From Varroa destructor (Eukaryota; Arthropoda; Arachnida; Mesostigmata; Varroidae): 64,000 bases of DNA. This document shows positions 1 through 12,229 of this stretch, in pieces. A model generated the notes under the pieces. That model worked only from the letters and a program-made list of their open reading frames with translations. It was not told where the DNA came from and made no database searches. The position numbers were made by a program, and so were the translations under genes. Location of the stretch: NCBI RefSeq assembly GCF_002443255.2, contig NW_019211455.1, positions 43,784,649-43,848,648 of the forward strand. Direction: 5' to 3'. Every line of letters starts with the position of its first letter. Position 1 is the stretch's first letter.

Positions 1-2118
1 TAATCTATAATAACTCGATTTGACGATTCTAAATTGGGTTTCCTAAACATTTATATGTCAAACAATATTTTTGGCTGTAGCTGTATAAACATGCCCATGT
101 TATTGATGGATGAAGCGACAATGAGCTTAAGAGTCGGCACAAGAATATTATGTTGAATCGATAGGTAAACAAAGGTGTAGCTCACAGAGTAAATAGTAAG
201 GGCCTATGAAATGGGCACTTTAATGACAATAAACTGAAAAGGCTACAAACGGGTAGGAACAAACATACCAGTTCATTCATCTGGAGTATTCATCTTAATT
301 TGGTTGAAATTTCCATATTTAAATTCATTTATGCACTCGTGCAGAAAACTTTAAAAGTAAAAACGGCGTAACGTTACCTATAGCTAGGATGACGCACTTG
401 TTCAAAACTTCCGTCTTACAGTGACTTTCTCTCAACTTCGAAGGTACCAAAATGTGATTCTTCTTACTGTGGACTAATTAGTAATTCATTGATGATCAGC
501 TTTTTGTTTTCGACCCGTTTATAAGTACGCTGGTCCGCACGTCTAGAGCTCATATGGCCGATTAATTATCAGCCACGCACATCCCCATTGTGGAAGTCAT
601 TGTACCTGCAACAAGTTGTTACATGTTTGTTTCCGTAGTTCGTATTTGTCCTGTCGACTGCTCATCGGCATCCTCCTAGTGGCATAGTCCTAATTGCGTA
701 TGATTTCCTTAAGGGACTTAATTCTTATTGCCTGCTGTCACTGTAAGTATTGTTTAAATCAGGAACCTCTCAGATGAAGGTCTAATTATCAGCGCTGTTT
801 AATCGCTTGCTGCTTCCTTCTCCTTCTCCTCGCGGACACATGAGTGGATAAGGATCTAAAATCTCATTCTCGAGTCTAGCACAGACTATGGCCCGATTGG
901 AATGTTGGAACAGTATACAAAAGCTTCTAGCAATATGCAGAATTAAAAGGGACACCTATCGTTTGTTTGTCGGTGTAAGATTAGAACAAAAGGTCAAGCA
1001 TACGCATGTAATTAGGTCTGGCACGAAAGTCTGTCAATTTTAATATTGAATAAATAAAGGGTTGACATGATTCAGTTACTCAGGTAAGACACCACCACAT
1101 TTAAGCTAAACAGATAGACCTCTATTCAACACGTTAACGGTACTACGAACCGTAATTGGTTGCAGTTAGGACTGCTTGCCGTTTTGAATCTAGTTGCTGG
1201 TATTTTGCATTTCCTCTGTTAGAGGCCATGACATTCGGATTCCCTTTGCCCAGATACATCATTTTCCTTCAAACTATTAGCGATCATCGGTTCGACATTA
1301 CCGTATTTGGCACCCAGACATCCCCGTATTGTCGCGGGGGTTTTGTCACAGACTCCAAGCTATCGCCTGTAGGTAATGTGCTTTGGTTGCATGTTTGTCC
1401 AACTTCAACCCTAATTTGATGTTGCCTGGCACTCCGCCTGTAGAAGAGAGCCGCAGGGTCATGCTGGAAGCAACTAAGACCTACTAAGGGTTTCATTAAT
1501 TTGCCCCGCGGGATATTACATCGATTGGTCTGGCTCCATTGATCTGCCCTAGCTTGAACCCCTGCATTTTTCTGTGTTGGAACCTTCCCGAACCCTCGTC
1601 TTCTCATTGTAGCTAGCAAGAGCCTTTCTTAGACAGACATCGAGTGATGTCCTCGCTGAAGCACTTGTCAGCCCAATGACGTACTTTCTTCCAAGCTCTA
1701 CTCGTCCGACATATATTAGTTTCATGACCGCTCATGACGATATGGACTAAAAAGTAGAGCTTGCGTGACTGAACACCTCAGTTTGCCTGAATATTTTCCT
1801 TAGGGTGGTTGAGATCTTCTGTAGTGTTAGAGTCGCGGGATTTGTATTGCGTTTATCGTTTAACATATATTAATTCTCAAATTTGCTTGAACCTGACTCT
1901 TAACTAATTTGTCGTTATTTCGAAAACGGCGCTTCATGAACGCTCGGTGTAAACCAAGGTGCAAGCACAAAGTTTTTACACAAAAGCAAAGCACAAGCGC
2001 GGTTCGGATAAACAAGCTTAAAGGTTTGGATCAGAATGCTGTACTTAAATAGGTTTGTTTGATATTTGTAGGCCTGTGTAGAGATCCGCCTATGTCCGCT
2101 GGTCCCATGATCGTGTGG

Positions 2119-2180
2119 GTACGTTGGTATTATAGATTATAGATTTCGATAGATAGTATAGATTATAGATACGTTGGTAA
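2119..2180. repeat. Short direct repeats around a TATAGAT-rich core
   Basis: The 10-mer TACGTTGGTA occurs at 2120-2129 and again at 2170-2179. The 40 bases between are built from repeats of TATAGATTATAGAT-like units. The arrangement looks like local slippage or duplication. Confidence 0.6.
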
Positions 2181-3413
2181 CATCAAATATAGTACGTGTA
2201 TTGAACGTTAGGGAATGTACCTGAGAGCAGAACACACCAGTGATTAATGTTCAGGTGATTGCACTAAATTTCTTTAAAAAAGAAACTCCATACGTAAAAT
2301 CGCTAGGAAAAAAATTAGTGCTGTTTTTGCTATATATATATCTTCAATAGACTTCTTCACTTGAATTAATAACACGGTAGTAACGCACTCAGAGCGATGC
2401 ACAAGGCACAAGGTATCTGTCGTACGAAACACGTCCACAAACTATTCGTGTTTATCGCATAGGTGCATAATTTACATATAACGGCGGCCATAACATTGGT
2501 CTAGCATATTTTTTGCTGACGTCCTATAATAATGAACTTTTCAGTCAGCATCTAAACTGATACAGGATTCGACGCGCACTCATCCGAACGTGACTTTACG
2601 GTACATTGAAATAAAGACTTCAATTATCTATGAGGACTTTCTTCATCCATAATAATAATAATATATTGAAATTTATTCCTCTTCTTGGTCACACCCATCG
2701 CGTACTATAGTTTCGTCTCGAATTAGCTTTCGACTACGTGATCTAACAATGAGCCTAGGAATACTATGAAAAAACGGCCACAGGAAATTAGCTGCTTCCG
2801 AAACTCTTGGGGGTCGATACGAAAGGCACCAATTAATATTTTTTTTCTACAATTTAGTTTCTGTCCTTTTAGCGTTGATTGTCTTTATTTTCCTTTTATT
2901 CTGTTTGTACAATTAGGCATACTTCAAAACGTGTAAGGTTCCCTTCATAACCAGTCGTGCGGGGCAACCGTCAGTGTTTGTTCATCGTGGTTTAATTCAG
3001 TGTTACACCCTCTCAGGGTGGTAATTATTCGCACTGCATGCTTCAGTTATATTCTATGCACAAAAAAAAGTGCGTCTACGGCAAGAGGTCCGTATCGCCT
3101 AGATCTGCCGTTGTCGCAGACGTGATGAATTTATAGTACCACCTAGCTCTCGCCTCTGGTACACGATGAGCTTCATATCACAAAGGATCATCATCGTTTT
3201 TCGATGCTTTACCCTCGAAGTCATCGTCGTAAAGTTCTAGGTTGTTACCATAGAGCTATTTCGACCGGATTCGTAACAACTGGCTTCGTTAGTTAAAATT
3301 TCGGTCTTTAAATTTTCTAAAACATTTTTACAGAGTATGTTCCTCTATTGATTATCGCTCGCATAATACAGAGAGCCATTCTTGGCGAAACTAATCAACC
3401 CGTTAATTCCCAT

Positions 3414-3415
<2 letters not shown>

Positions 3416-3450
<35 letters not shown>
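3416..3450. repeat. (TA)n microsatellite
   Basis: This is an uninterrupted alternating A/T run of about 35 bases, followed by a short CATA run. It lies in AT-rich non-coding sequence and is the longest TA array in the window. Confidence 0.95.
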
Positions 3451-3451
<1 letters not shown>

Positions 3452-3932
3452 TGCATACATACATACTGTGTGGAACGTTGAAATTGGAATGAACTTTGAC
3501 AAGCTGTTTGTTGTAACGGGCATGTGTTCGTAAGCCATTCCTAGCATCATGGAAAACGCTAACTCATCTCAGGGCTCGAGGGCGCGCTCATCGTGCTAAA
3601 AGAAAACCATGTGTCATTTTCGAACCTTTTGGCGTTAGAGGAGCCCCTAAAAAGATTAAAACCATTGTTGTGCCCAAAATTGACGGTTTATATTATTGCC
3701 AGTTTCTATCCGGCTTCTGAAAAAAATCGACGAAGGCTTTAATGGGGTAAATCGAACGATCCTTATTAGGGTTTAGAATAGAAATAAATTAATAATTTAT
3801 TCAAAAGCCATTTTCGATATTAATCGATATAGAAACTGGTATAGAAATTGAGAATGTTGGTACAGATAGGCCAGTTGATATAGAAATGATCTATCAGGTC
3901 CTCTATGTTTTCTGCGCTTATTTCGCGCCTTC

Positions 3933-3975
3933 TGCGCTTTTTGGCTGTTTTAAGCGCTTGCATTTCTGGGACTTC
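3933..3975. repeat. Diverged dispersed repeat, copy 1
   Basis: The stretch shares TGCGCTTTTTGG and a following block (TTTTTGGC.GT.TTAAGC...TGCATTT.TGG.AC) with 45172-45236. By eye about 31 of 38 aligned bases match, and most differences are transitions. The second copy has about 20 extra bases. Read on the minus strand, both encode a similar QKC..L..PK string, so an old coding or transposon fragment is possible. Confidence 0.5.
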
Positions 3976-4002
3976 ACTTCGTCTATCCCACCGTCTTTGT
4001 GT

Positions 4003-4021
4003 GTATATATATATATATATA
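4003..4021. repeat. (TA)n microsatellite
   Basis: A TA run of about 19 bases follows a GTGTG start. It lies about 30 bases after dispersed repeat copy 1. Confidence 0.9.
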
Positions 4022-4091
4022 CTATAATGACGACCTTACCCACGATCTTCACTTTGTCGCTCTCCTTATAAAAACGGCTCTTCTCGCTGTC

Positions 4092-4112
4092 ACAGCTGAT
4101 GATATCAGCTGT
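4092..4112. repeat. Perfect 9-bp hairpin
   Basis: ACAGCTGAT (4092-4100) pairs with ATCAGCTGT (4104-4112) around the loop GAT. Each arm contains the E-box-type core CAGCTG. It may be a paired bHLH-type site or chance; no neighbouring gene supports a role. Confidence 0.6.
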
Positions 4113-5861
4113 CGGTGATATTTTCCTCTGGCTGACCTTTAGTGACCTCCTCAATAAGCTGGGCTATTTCTTTTAGTATTGATGCTTCTGTGATTTTCCC
4201 TGTGATTCTGATTGTGCATCTTTCCGAATTTATGACACTCTGATAACGACCCGGGTTGAGGCACCAACTGTACATCAACTATATTGTAGGGTTCGAAGCC
4301 TTAAGCCTAGAAACCGCAAATTTATGGTGGGGCTTTCGAGTATAAGAATAATTTTTAAGGTACTAGACTATTATAAATCGCACTTCATTGCGATAAATAC
4401 AGCGACGACTCGTTTTCGATAAGGAGCTTATGCTTCATTAAGGTAAACCCATGTCTTAAATTAGTTCAAGTTAAAGGACGAGCAGTGTAACTGGAGCGGT
4501 TATTAGAGCGCAACGCAAGATATATTGATAGATATATATCGAGTCATGGTAAAGATTTGACGGAAAATGGTAGAATGAGGTGGCAGTAAAAGTTCCCGTG
4601 CAAACTTTTTTACTACCTTTTTCGCACCGAAGGCAAAGGAGAGAGCGCTATGACGAAGCGGTAAATCTCGACAAACTGACCGCATATTCACGCCGTCGGG
4701 TCTGCAAAATAGGCCGCAGTATGTCGATGCCTGTTTCTCACTGACTAAACGAAAGTAGGTAAAACTTTTTTTCGGCCGTATCCCCTAGGGACGCTAACGT
4801 ATAACCCACGGGTTACCTAGCACTTGGTCGCGTAGCTGACTGTTCGTTTCTAATCGAATCTTTCTATTCCTTACATTTCTTCTAGTGGCGTTCGTCGCTT
4901 GAACTTATGGAGGGTTATGCGGGTGTTTTTGCTTAGCAAGTATGGAGCAGTATATATGAATATGATTTAATGAAAAAAACTGATACTGGATAAGACAAGC
5001 TTTCGTCGAAGACTGGATGCACCAGTAAACAGATTTACAGATCAAGTAAAATTTTGCGTAATTGACTCTGAAAATAGCTGTATTGGAGTAAGGTTTTGTC
5101 CCGAATAATGCAAATAAACATATATGGTAAAGCTCAAAATCTAACAATGGGTTTGCGGTTTAGGTACGTTTAATCTCATCTGGTTGAGTCTAATTCTATA
5201 TAATTGTATCCAGTGCGTTCGTAACTGTCCGTACAATTTATTACCCTTGGCGACTTCACCTAGAAAAAGGATTAGATTATATAGTCTTCAGGTTAAATGC
5301 ATCACTGTTCAATGGTTTTTTGGACGTTGGACGTTATAATCCAATAATCATAAATAACACAGGTGCTCACAACACTTATTTCTAAGCACCCTGCCATGTT
5401 TTGCCTACGTTACTAATGGGCATTTGAGCCTAGTCTATTGGCTCGTTACTTCATGCGCGATAGCCTCACGTAAAGATCACTGTTGCTGGCGTTGCCGACC
5501 CTTTACTGGTTGACCGGCTGATCTGACTGATTTACTATTAGTGTGCTTGTCTCTTAGAAAAAAAAACTCCACCATATAGAAGGTCCTTTATGGAAAGGTC
5601 TTTGGTTTAACCTATCCAATAGCTTCTGCCTGTTCTGACATCGCTATTCGTGTGCTTTCGATTTAGCATCGGAAAGTAGCGTTCGAAGCGCTTCGAAACG
5701 TCGTTAAAAGTGGTGACAGTCGCTGTTCTGCCGCGTCGGTACCCTTACATGAACGTATAAACAGAGTATTTGAGATATGTTAGAATACAATTACTTCCCC
5801 ACATTTAAATAGAAACTGATATTCGAATTAAGCCCTTTCGTATGTGTCAACAGGGACAATC

Positions 5862-5913
5862 CTCAGGAATGAGCCTGTCCGCTTCAATCGAGACAGAGAG
5901 ATCCATTCCTGAG
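5862..5913. repeat. Nested inverted repeat, about 52 nt
   Basis: The outer arms CTCAGGAATG (5862-5871) and CATTCCTGAG (5904-5913) are exact reverse complements. Inside them CTGTC can pair with GACAG around a loop of about 12 nt. The fold is shorter and more interrupted than a usual animal pre-miRNA, so no RNA gene is called. Confidence 0.55.
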
Positions 5914-6460
5914 AAGGCCTTAGTTTGGAGTCTAAAACGCTGACAGTTCTCAAGCAACGTTTTAAAATCGTTTCTGCAAATCCGCGAGTAGCTTACTAAT
6001 AGTAAGTGTACCTAAGACGCGAACAAAGAACTACTTAATTTATTTAAATTTCATGCCGATAGAAAACCAAAATTACAAAAAATTAAAAATTCGTGGGTAA
6101 ATAATAATGCAAAGAACCTAAAAAAAAATGAACCGTTGGAGTTTAGATGAATCGGCCGATTGGCGGTACACTTTCTCTGATGATATGAAATTTTACATGG
6201 AAGTTCAACTGTTAGAAACAACTTTTTACACAGTCTCGATGAACTGTAGAGTTTTATAATCTACGCTATAGCAGATCTGCTGCCTTTCCTTAAAAAATAT
6301 TGCTAGATATTTTGGAAGTGGCATCAAGACCGGCATCAGTGCCGACCCTCAATTTAGGGTTAACTGAAGGACTCTGTAATCTCACTGGGAACTTGGTTTT
6401 ACGCGAAAATCTTATACAATAGCGAATCTTTAGTCATGCGATCCTCCTGTATGCACCGAG

Positions 6461-9068
6461 ATGATTTCACGATCCCGTGCTACAAAGAATTAACCTTCTT
6501 CAGAAGCATGTAAAGCGGATTTATTCCAAACACCCTGTACATACTGTTATAGGCAGGCGGGTAGCTGAACTGGCAAGCGAGACCCTTGGTGGCCAATACG
6601 CGAGTCAATGGACCAAACGCGATTCGCGAATGAGGGTGGCCAAGGTCAATATTAGGATTGCAGGCTTCCTATGCCTTTGCTCCAAACTCTGTAGACCGCT
6701 GGTGATTCAGCAGTCCCCCGGGTCAAGGGAAGTTGTACCACCCGTGTGCTCATCTTTCGCGGACGCAGAAATATACAGCCAGGCATTTCCGTGAACCTAC
6801 GTCGTGTAAGGGAAGCATGTTCGTATTTAGAAGCAACGCTATGAACGGTTCCCTAAGCGAACATTAGGAGGCATTAGAACGCAGGCAGCGGACCTTGGAA
6901 AGCTTTTTGCAAAAGAGAGGTAGCCTAAAAATAGGATATTTAATAGTTGTTATGGTATAGTAATGTGCAGAACGTGGCGCGAGTTGCGTACTCACATACG
7001 GAAGGGAAAATATTCCACGTAATAAAGATTATGCGTTTTACAATAATTAGGCGAAAAATAACAGTTGTAAAGTAATAACGATAGAAGAATCAGTAACAAA
7101 ATAAAAACAAACAATAAAAAAAGTGTTTCTCTGCAATAGCTATCATTTATATATGCGTGGGTTATGAAGCAATGTTAACAATGCTTTCGAACGCAAATAT
7201 TGAAGCGTTTATTCTATGCCTAGATTAAAGTTGCTCCGAAAAAAGTTAAGCTAGCCAGATCACTAAGCTGAAGTCTTATCTGAAGGTAAAATAGTACATG
7301 ATGTTTTAATGAGGAGTTATTTTGGAATTTTTCAGTCGGAACTCATCGATAGTGCATTGATTTTGAGAGAAGTTAAATTAGATGTATCAGAGAAAAGAAT
7401 GATTCGAACCTAAGCAAAATACACGATACTAAATCGAGTTGCAGTCGTATTATCGACGTGGTTTTAACACGGCCGCTGATCTCGGGCAACTTTGGTGCTA
7501 AGATTTGTAGAACCGGATTTCATAGAGTATGTTCAAATGTATCTATTTCAAGTTATATTAATTCGTGCGGCCCGTTTTTTTTTTATATTTTGTGTCCTGT
7601 CGGTTGTTGTCTGTTTGCATTTCGACTTCACCAGTAATGCTGTTCTTTCTTACAATGTACATCGTCCCACATTGACTCCTTGTGACAAATCGCTGTTAGC
7701 TCTGTTTTTCTTCACTCTTTGCTTTATTCCTTCTTGTGCTCATGTCCATCAGCAATGGAACTTACTTTATTAGACAACAGTGATGCTTCAAGGCTGCAGA
7801 GCGGGTAAACCTTCGTTGTGCTTTCTCGTGCTGCATAGAGTAGGGGACCACTTTTTCTTTGCTAGCCACTGTCACTGTGTTGTTTGCTGTGGTCTACGTC
7901 TGCCACTCGAAGACGCCGAAATGCTGACGTACATCGTCCACCCGGCCACGGGTTTCCCGCTGTTTCTGAGGGGAGCCACAATGCTCTACGAAGCCTCTAC
8001 ATTGCCCCCATTAGACCTGTCATGTAGCTGGTGCCAGCCAGGGCTAAACAGAAAGAAAGCAGTTGGTGAGATCTCTTCGCTGACTACATGCAGTATTGTA
8101 ACAACACTCGTTCTGAGCGAGAGAGAAACGCAAAAAGGGATACGAAGTGGGAGCGATACATGAAACGGGACTTTAGTTCGAGGTTGCGACGCAGGCTCTG
8201 TCGCTCTGGGCATCTAGCTCCTCACCAAAAAAACATAAGAGCAAACATGTCAACAAGAACGGCCAATCTCATTAAAAGTCACGATGACATGCTAGACTGC
8301 CAGGCCATATGGGCAAGCCATTGGGAGTGTGATCCAATGGAAACAGCACTTGAAGTAATAGTGGGGGTAAGCCAGTTGGTACGATGGTGCCGCCGGCGTT
8401 AGAGGGTGTACCTTCAGGAGAATCACCACTGTGCTTGCCCTCCAGCCTCATGGCAAGAAGGCCTGGAACGCTGCCTCCGTCCGTCATAACCACCGTGCGA
8501 CAAGGCTGTGCACGCGTACATGGTTCAATGTACAGAGCGTACATGTTCGGTTGATCTTGACGCTGAGGGTACACGGAGATTAATAAAGAAAAAGACTAGA
8601 CTACGGTTTCCTAGGTGCTGCGGAAAATAGAGTAAAAGAGAATGGCAAAAGGAAAGAAAAAGTTGAAAGAACTAGGCGTACGTTCGAAGGGCACGGTTAT
8701 GCCGGAGTTTTTATAGCAGGAAAAGTTATACAACATACGGCTTTATTGTTGAGTGTTTATTAGACCTTGAACTGGTAGGGGTGTGTGAAGCCCGAGTTGC
8801 TAGATTAGAGGAACCAGCTGACCCTTAGTTATTTAGATAAGTTGTAGATAACTGTATGAAGGCAATATAATACATTTATATCTGATATTGCTGATACTCT
8901 TTCAAGTTTCTTCAACTGCGTAACTAATTCTATAGTCTAGTCGCCAGTGAGCTAAGTTCTTCTAATTGTCGATGGAATACTCTTATATGGCCTTTTCAAC
9001 GGATCAAAAAACAGCTAATTTTAAAAAACTTTTAGTTGTTTTTACATTGATTTTTAATGCGGCAATGT
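6461..9068. other. GC-richer islands with overlapping open frames, no gene called
   Basis: Open frames of 75-127 codons occur on both strands (for example 6477-6794, 7492-7773, 7780-8163 and 8088-8402 plus; 8272-8574 minus). Most lack an ATG start, overlap one another, and none shows a recognisable domain. Near 8514-8549 the string GCGTACATG occurs twice with a short inverted copy between. The tail after 8600 is AT-rich and empty. Confidence 0.4.
7232..7251 (+). repeat. 20-bp dispersed repeat, copy 1
   Basis: TGCTCCGAAAAAAGTTAAGC recurs at 48291-48311 with a single extra A. Both copies follow an ATTAAA string, so the shared block may be a few bases longer. Such a block could be the degraded end of a DNA transposon, but no partner terminal repeat was found. 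Confidence 0.6.
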
Positions 9069-9395
9069 TTAAAAGTCAAAACAATTCGTTCTGATCTTTA
9101 CTGCAGCACTCTTCCATATAGATCTATATAGATTGCAGTTTGTGTACTTGTAAATATTATGCCAAACATGGAGGTATCTCATCAACAGCAGGCTTTTGTA
9201 TTCGTGTATTCGTTCTACTATCGGCGAACTTCGTTGTCCGCAACCTGTACTGCGTAGACTAGATTTCCTATAATTGATCCGGGAACGAGATCCTTCCATT
9301 ACCAGCACTTTTCCGTTTAGCAGGCGAAATTGGGCCAGGAGGGAGCTCCTAGGCCTATGGCCAACCTCAGCGTATGCCGACCAGATCCCTTCCAT
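9069..9395 (-). CDS. Unrecognised ORF, 108 aa, ATG start
   Basis: This minus-strand frame runs from an ATG at 9395 to a TAA and covers 108 codons. The length is somewhat unusual given the AT-rich second half. The product begins MEGIWSAYAEVG, is basic (many R, K and Y), and shows no signal peptide or known domain. It overlaps an antisense candidate exon at 9321-9570, so at most one of the two is likely real. It may be a single-exon small gene, part of a larger exon, or chance. I do not recognise the protein. Confidence 0.25.
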   Translation of the reverse strand: MEGIWSAYAEVGHRPRSSLLAQFRLLNGKVLVMEGSRSRINYRKSSLRSTGCGQRSSPIVERIHEYKSLLLMRYLHVWHNIYKYTNCNLYRSIWKSAAVKIRTNCFDF

Positions 9396-9570
9396 GAAGA
9401 GGGCGTATCACGTTGAAGCAAGCGTTTTAGCGCTACGCCGCTATCATCGATTCCCCCGTCAGATTTTCCATAAAGAGATCTCAGCACTAGGAGGACTCAG
9501 TAGCAGTGAATACAGCTTAGCGAGTGATCAAGCCTTTATGCGCATGAAAAAGAAACCAAGGGTTAAATAA
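9321..9570 (+). CDS. Candidate 3' terminal exon, unrecognised
   Basis: A pyrimidine-rich acceptor ending TTCCGTTTAG precedes 9321. The frame then stays open for 83 codons to a TAA at 9568-9570. The predicted tail is basic (RMKKKPRVK), resembling a nuclear-localisation type end. An AATAAA overlaps the stop codon, which is unusually early for a polyadenylation signal. No upstream exon was identified. The antisense ORF at 9069-9395 competes with this call. Confidence 0.22.
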
Positions 9571-9956
9571 ACCAGGAAAAAGAAACGAGTAAGAGGCGTG
9601 AACAGATACCTTCAATACCTTATACAAACGGAACTATATGGGTACGTCACAAAGACCCGAAGTTCACACACTGAAGCCGGGTTACCCAATGTACAGCAGA
9701 CTACCATGGAAAAGGTGAAAGTAGCACGTTCCCTCGTTGTAGGAGATTCCTACGGCAGCATCGGCAGCCACAACTGAGCTGCACGAATCAATAATGTTCC
9801 CTTGAACCCATTCCGGCCCTAAACACTTTGAGAGTTCCGAAAACCGAAAACAATAACCTTGACCATTGTAAACTAGCCAACTCAAAGAAGGCGGGGCGAT
9901 ATAGAGGGCCAAGAACCAAAGACTGTAGGCTTAGGTGGTCTTTCGAAGCTCAGCAT

Positions 9957-9980
9957 TTATATATATATATATATACATAT
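9957..9980. repeat. (TA)n microsatellite
   Basis: A TA run of about 20 bases grades into CATATACCCATAC. It inflates a spurious plus-strand frame, which is therefore not annotated. Confidence 0.9.
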
Positions 9981-10370
9981 ACCCATACAGCCAACAATCT
10001 TGCAATGCGAGCAAACCAATTTCAAGACTATGGCTTTACGTGGGATGGTCCTCTGTTCGAGTTTGGCCTAGGGAGCTTTCACATCCAATAAGCGCCCGAT
10101 ATGGATAACGTACACAACTGGAGCTCAATAGTATAGCATGTATCGACATGCGAACGAAGCTTGACGTGAGGATAAAAATGGGGGAAAGGACGCAAAACAA
10201 AAGTCTGCACGAGAGTCGAAAGCTCTCAGTTCAGTGGAGGGATGGCGGTCCGCAGCCCAAAAATGTGTGTCGCTATAAAAAGCTGGACACAAGCAATTTA
10301 TAGTGTCAACACAACGTGCCGTTACTAGCACTGGCCGCTTACGGCAAGCTAGACCGCACTTTATTTACAG

Positions 10371-10470
10371 GCTTCATGGGCCTATCAGAGTCCATCCGGT
10401 TATACTGTTGGCTAAGGGACTGCTGAGACAATACTGCTTTAGCCTGTCTGTTCTTACTCTGTATGAACAG
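10371..10470 (+). CDS. Candidate internal exon, 100 nt
   Basis: The exon is bounded by an acceptor ending TTTATTTACAG and a donor GAACAG-GTAGGC. It has phase 1 at entry and phase 0 at exit and encodes 33 full codons. The peptide includes HPVILLAKGLL and ends TLYEQ, a mixed hydrophobic and polar make-up. The other two frames meet stops or lack support. No adjacent exon could be linked, so the gene is unknown. Confidence 0.3.
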
Positions 10471-10702
10471 GTAGGCCAAACCAGTACAGTCCATAACCGC
10501 TCGTCCTTCCGGCATCATGCTAGAAGACTATGGTCGCGTTATCTACGTAAGCTACGGCAGGCAGCTTACCCTTGATCATACAGATTCGACGCCCACTGCT
10601 TAACAGTACGGGTACGCCAGCGTAACCAGTAACGACTCAGCCGAAAACTACAGTTTTGAGCAGCACGAAACGACGAACAGAAAGCTGTATGACGGTAGCG
10701 AC

Positions 10703-10915
10703 CTATGCCGCCTGCCTCGACCGGCGCCATAGGACATAAACCCTCTGCGATAGGTTTAAAAGTTTGCAAAAGTGGCCTAATGGGAGATGAGAGAGGCTAA
10801 CGGAATCGCGAAGGCTTGCGGATAGCGGACGTATAAAGCATTGAAAATGCTCTAAAGCACTGGAAGCAGGGCTCGCGTTGGCAAACTCGACTGCGATCAA
10901 AGCTTCCATAGCCAT
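10703..10915 (-). CDS. Unrecognised small ORF, 70 aa
   Basis: The ORF runs from an ATG (with +4 G) at 10915 to a TAG. The product starts MAMEALIAVEFANASPASS and is rich in A, S and L. It may be amphipathic, but no domain is recognised. It could be a first exon or a small protein. Overlapping open frames on this GC-richer island mean chance is a serious alternative. Confidence 0.2.
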   Translation of the reverse strand: MAMEALIAVEFANASPASSALEHFQCFIRPLSASLRDSVSLSHLPLGHFCKLLNLSQRVYVLWRRSRQAA

Positions 10916-12229
10916 GGATGATGCACAGTACTAGTAACTGTGCCATGGGCTCGTTGAGTGTGGCGCGCACACTGTAGCAATAATAACGGTCATAAGGGGT
11001 AGGCTGGCTGCTTGGCTAGGACGTTTATCCGCACGATAAACGTCTAGATAAACATCGTATACTTGCCTTGTGGACAGTCTCCCGATTCGTGGATAAATTG
11101 ATTTATAGTTTATTTAGTTTAATCGGTTTGGAGGTGGCGAAATGGCGTTTGGTTATTTAGTGCATTCTTGGTCCATTGACATTTAACGTAGGCAACACTT
11201 CAGACTGTCGTAGGAGATCGGAGTTTTCAATGTGTATTTTTCAGCATACAGAACTTGACATAACGTATAATACCTCTACAGCAAGTCGACCCGAACTAAC
11301 CTTAAGTATGTACAAATTACTTCTAAATAAATAATATGATTCAATATATTTTTGCGATCTAGCAGTTAAACTTAATTCGGAACATGAATATAACGACGAT
11401 TACCAAAAAATCAGTTTACAATTAATTGTATTCACAGCTAAACTGAATCCCTACGTCCTATCACTTAGAAATCATGCCTTTCCATATTTATATAAACAGG
11501 TACTTCATTGGCCTTTTATTAAATATAACTTCCACCTTTTTCTGTTCTGCTATTCATTTGATCTTCTATATGCAACACAGATATCCATTAATAACAAGAG
11601 TATAGTTTGACAAACGAAACAACAGTACGAATAGCATCAAACTAATGTGACCATAATATTATTATAGCTAATCCAAGCAGTGACTACAGCCCATATTCGA
11701 CAGCTTGCTATGACTGAGGTGATCTAAAGAGGTTTGGATAATGGGGTGACGGTACAGTCAAAGGGGACGCGTCCTGAAGGAGAAGACGGGGTTAAATTTG
11801 CGAAAATGTGTTGACAATTCTGCCGACACCAGTGCGCTAGCTGGGTGAGTGAACAAATGAGGAAATGGGTCATGAGTGAAACAGAAGCGAAAAAAAAAAG
11901 TAGCGCTGAAGGCCTTGATGATGAGGAATCAAACAGACAGAGAAATGAATGGGCGGCAAAATCGAGCGGTTTCCGCTCGTCATCGTCGGCATTTACTGCC
12001 TTCGGTGTCATCAGATCGTCGGGGTGCCTGCGTACTGCAATGGACGGAACCGCTTAAATTCATTTCCGAACTTCCTTCATCGTCTTTTCACCTCTGAAGC
12101 ACTCGTCTCATCTCGTATCTGCGTTTCTCTTGCCCGATGGTTTCCCGTCTTGTATCGAGCTACCATTCATTGTTTTGTTGTATGTTCACTATAAGGTTAT
12201 AAGAGATCATTGTGCCGTCATCGGATCGG
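10916..12229. other. Spacer with one perfect hairpin
   Basis: From 11050 to 11700 the DNA is AT-rich with no usable frame. From 11720 to 12200 several short overlapping frames occur on both strands, partly because of an A-rich run near 11890. No splice-supported exon was seen. The hairpin at 11020-11044 is listed separately. Confidence 0.45.
11020..11044. repeat. Perfect 10-bp hairpin
   Basis: GACGTTTATC (11020-11029) pairs exactly with GATAAACGTC (11035-11044) around the loop CGCAC. A further TAGATAAAC follows immediately, partly repeating the right arm. It lies at the edge of an AT-rich spacer. Confidence 0.7.

Larger units (their letters stand above)
1..6460. other. AT-rich spacer without a supported gene
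   Basis: Stops are dense in all six frames and the few open frames are short. One, at 3348-3533, owes its length to a TA microsatellite. The interval holds the simple repeats, hairpins and dispersed-repeat copy listed separately. A minus-strand stretch at about 391-470 is open for some 34 codons before an AG-GTAACG donor-like site, but its acceptor is poor, so it is not called. Confidence 0.5.

Noticed and set aside
391..473. Minus-strand open stretch before AG-GTAACG
   Set aside because: A stretch of about 34 codons is expected by chance, and the acceptor side has no pyrimidine tract.
3348..3533. Open frame encoding a Tyr-Ile repeat
   Set aside because: It exists only because a TA microsatellite cannot create stops in that frame.
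5862..5913. Pre-miRNA
   Set aside because: The stem is too short and broken by a large internal loop compared with animal pre-miRNAs.
6477..6794. 105-codon plus frame, protein-like
   Set aside because: It starts on GTG, has an in-frame stop 12 bases before, no acceptor in the gap, and no ATG until the middle.
7390..7415. GATTCGAACC, a reverse-strand tRNA T-arm-like string
   Set aside because: The flanking bases do not form a T stem, and no acceptor, D or anticodon arm could be drawn.
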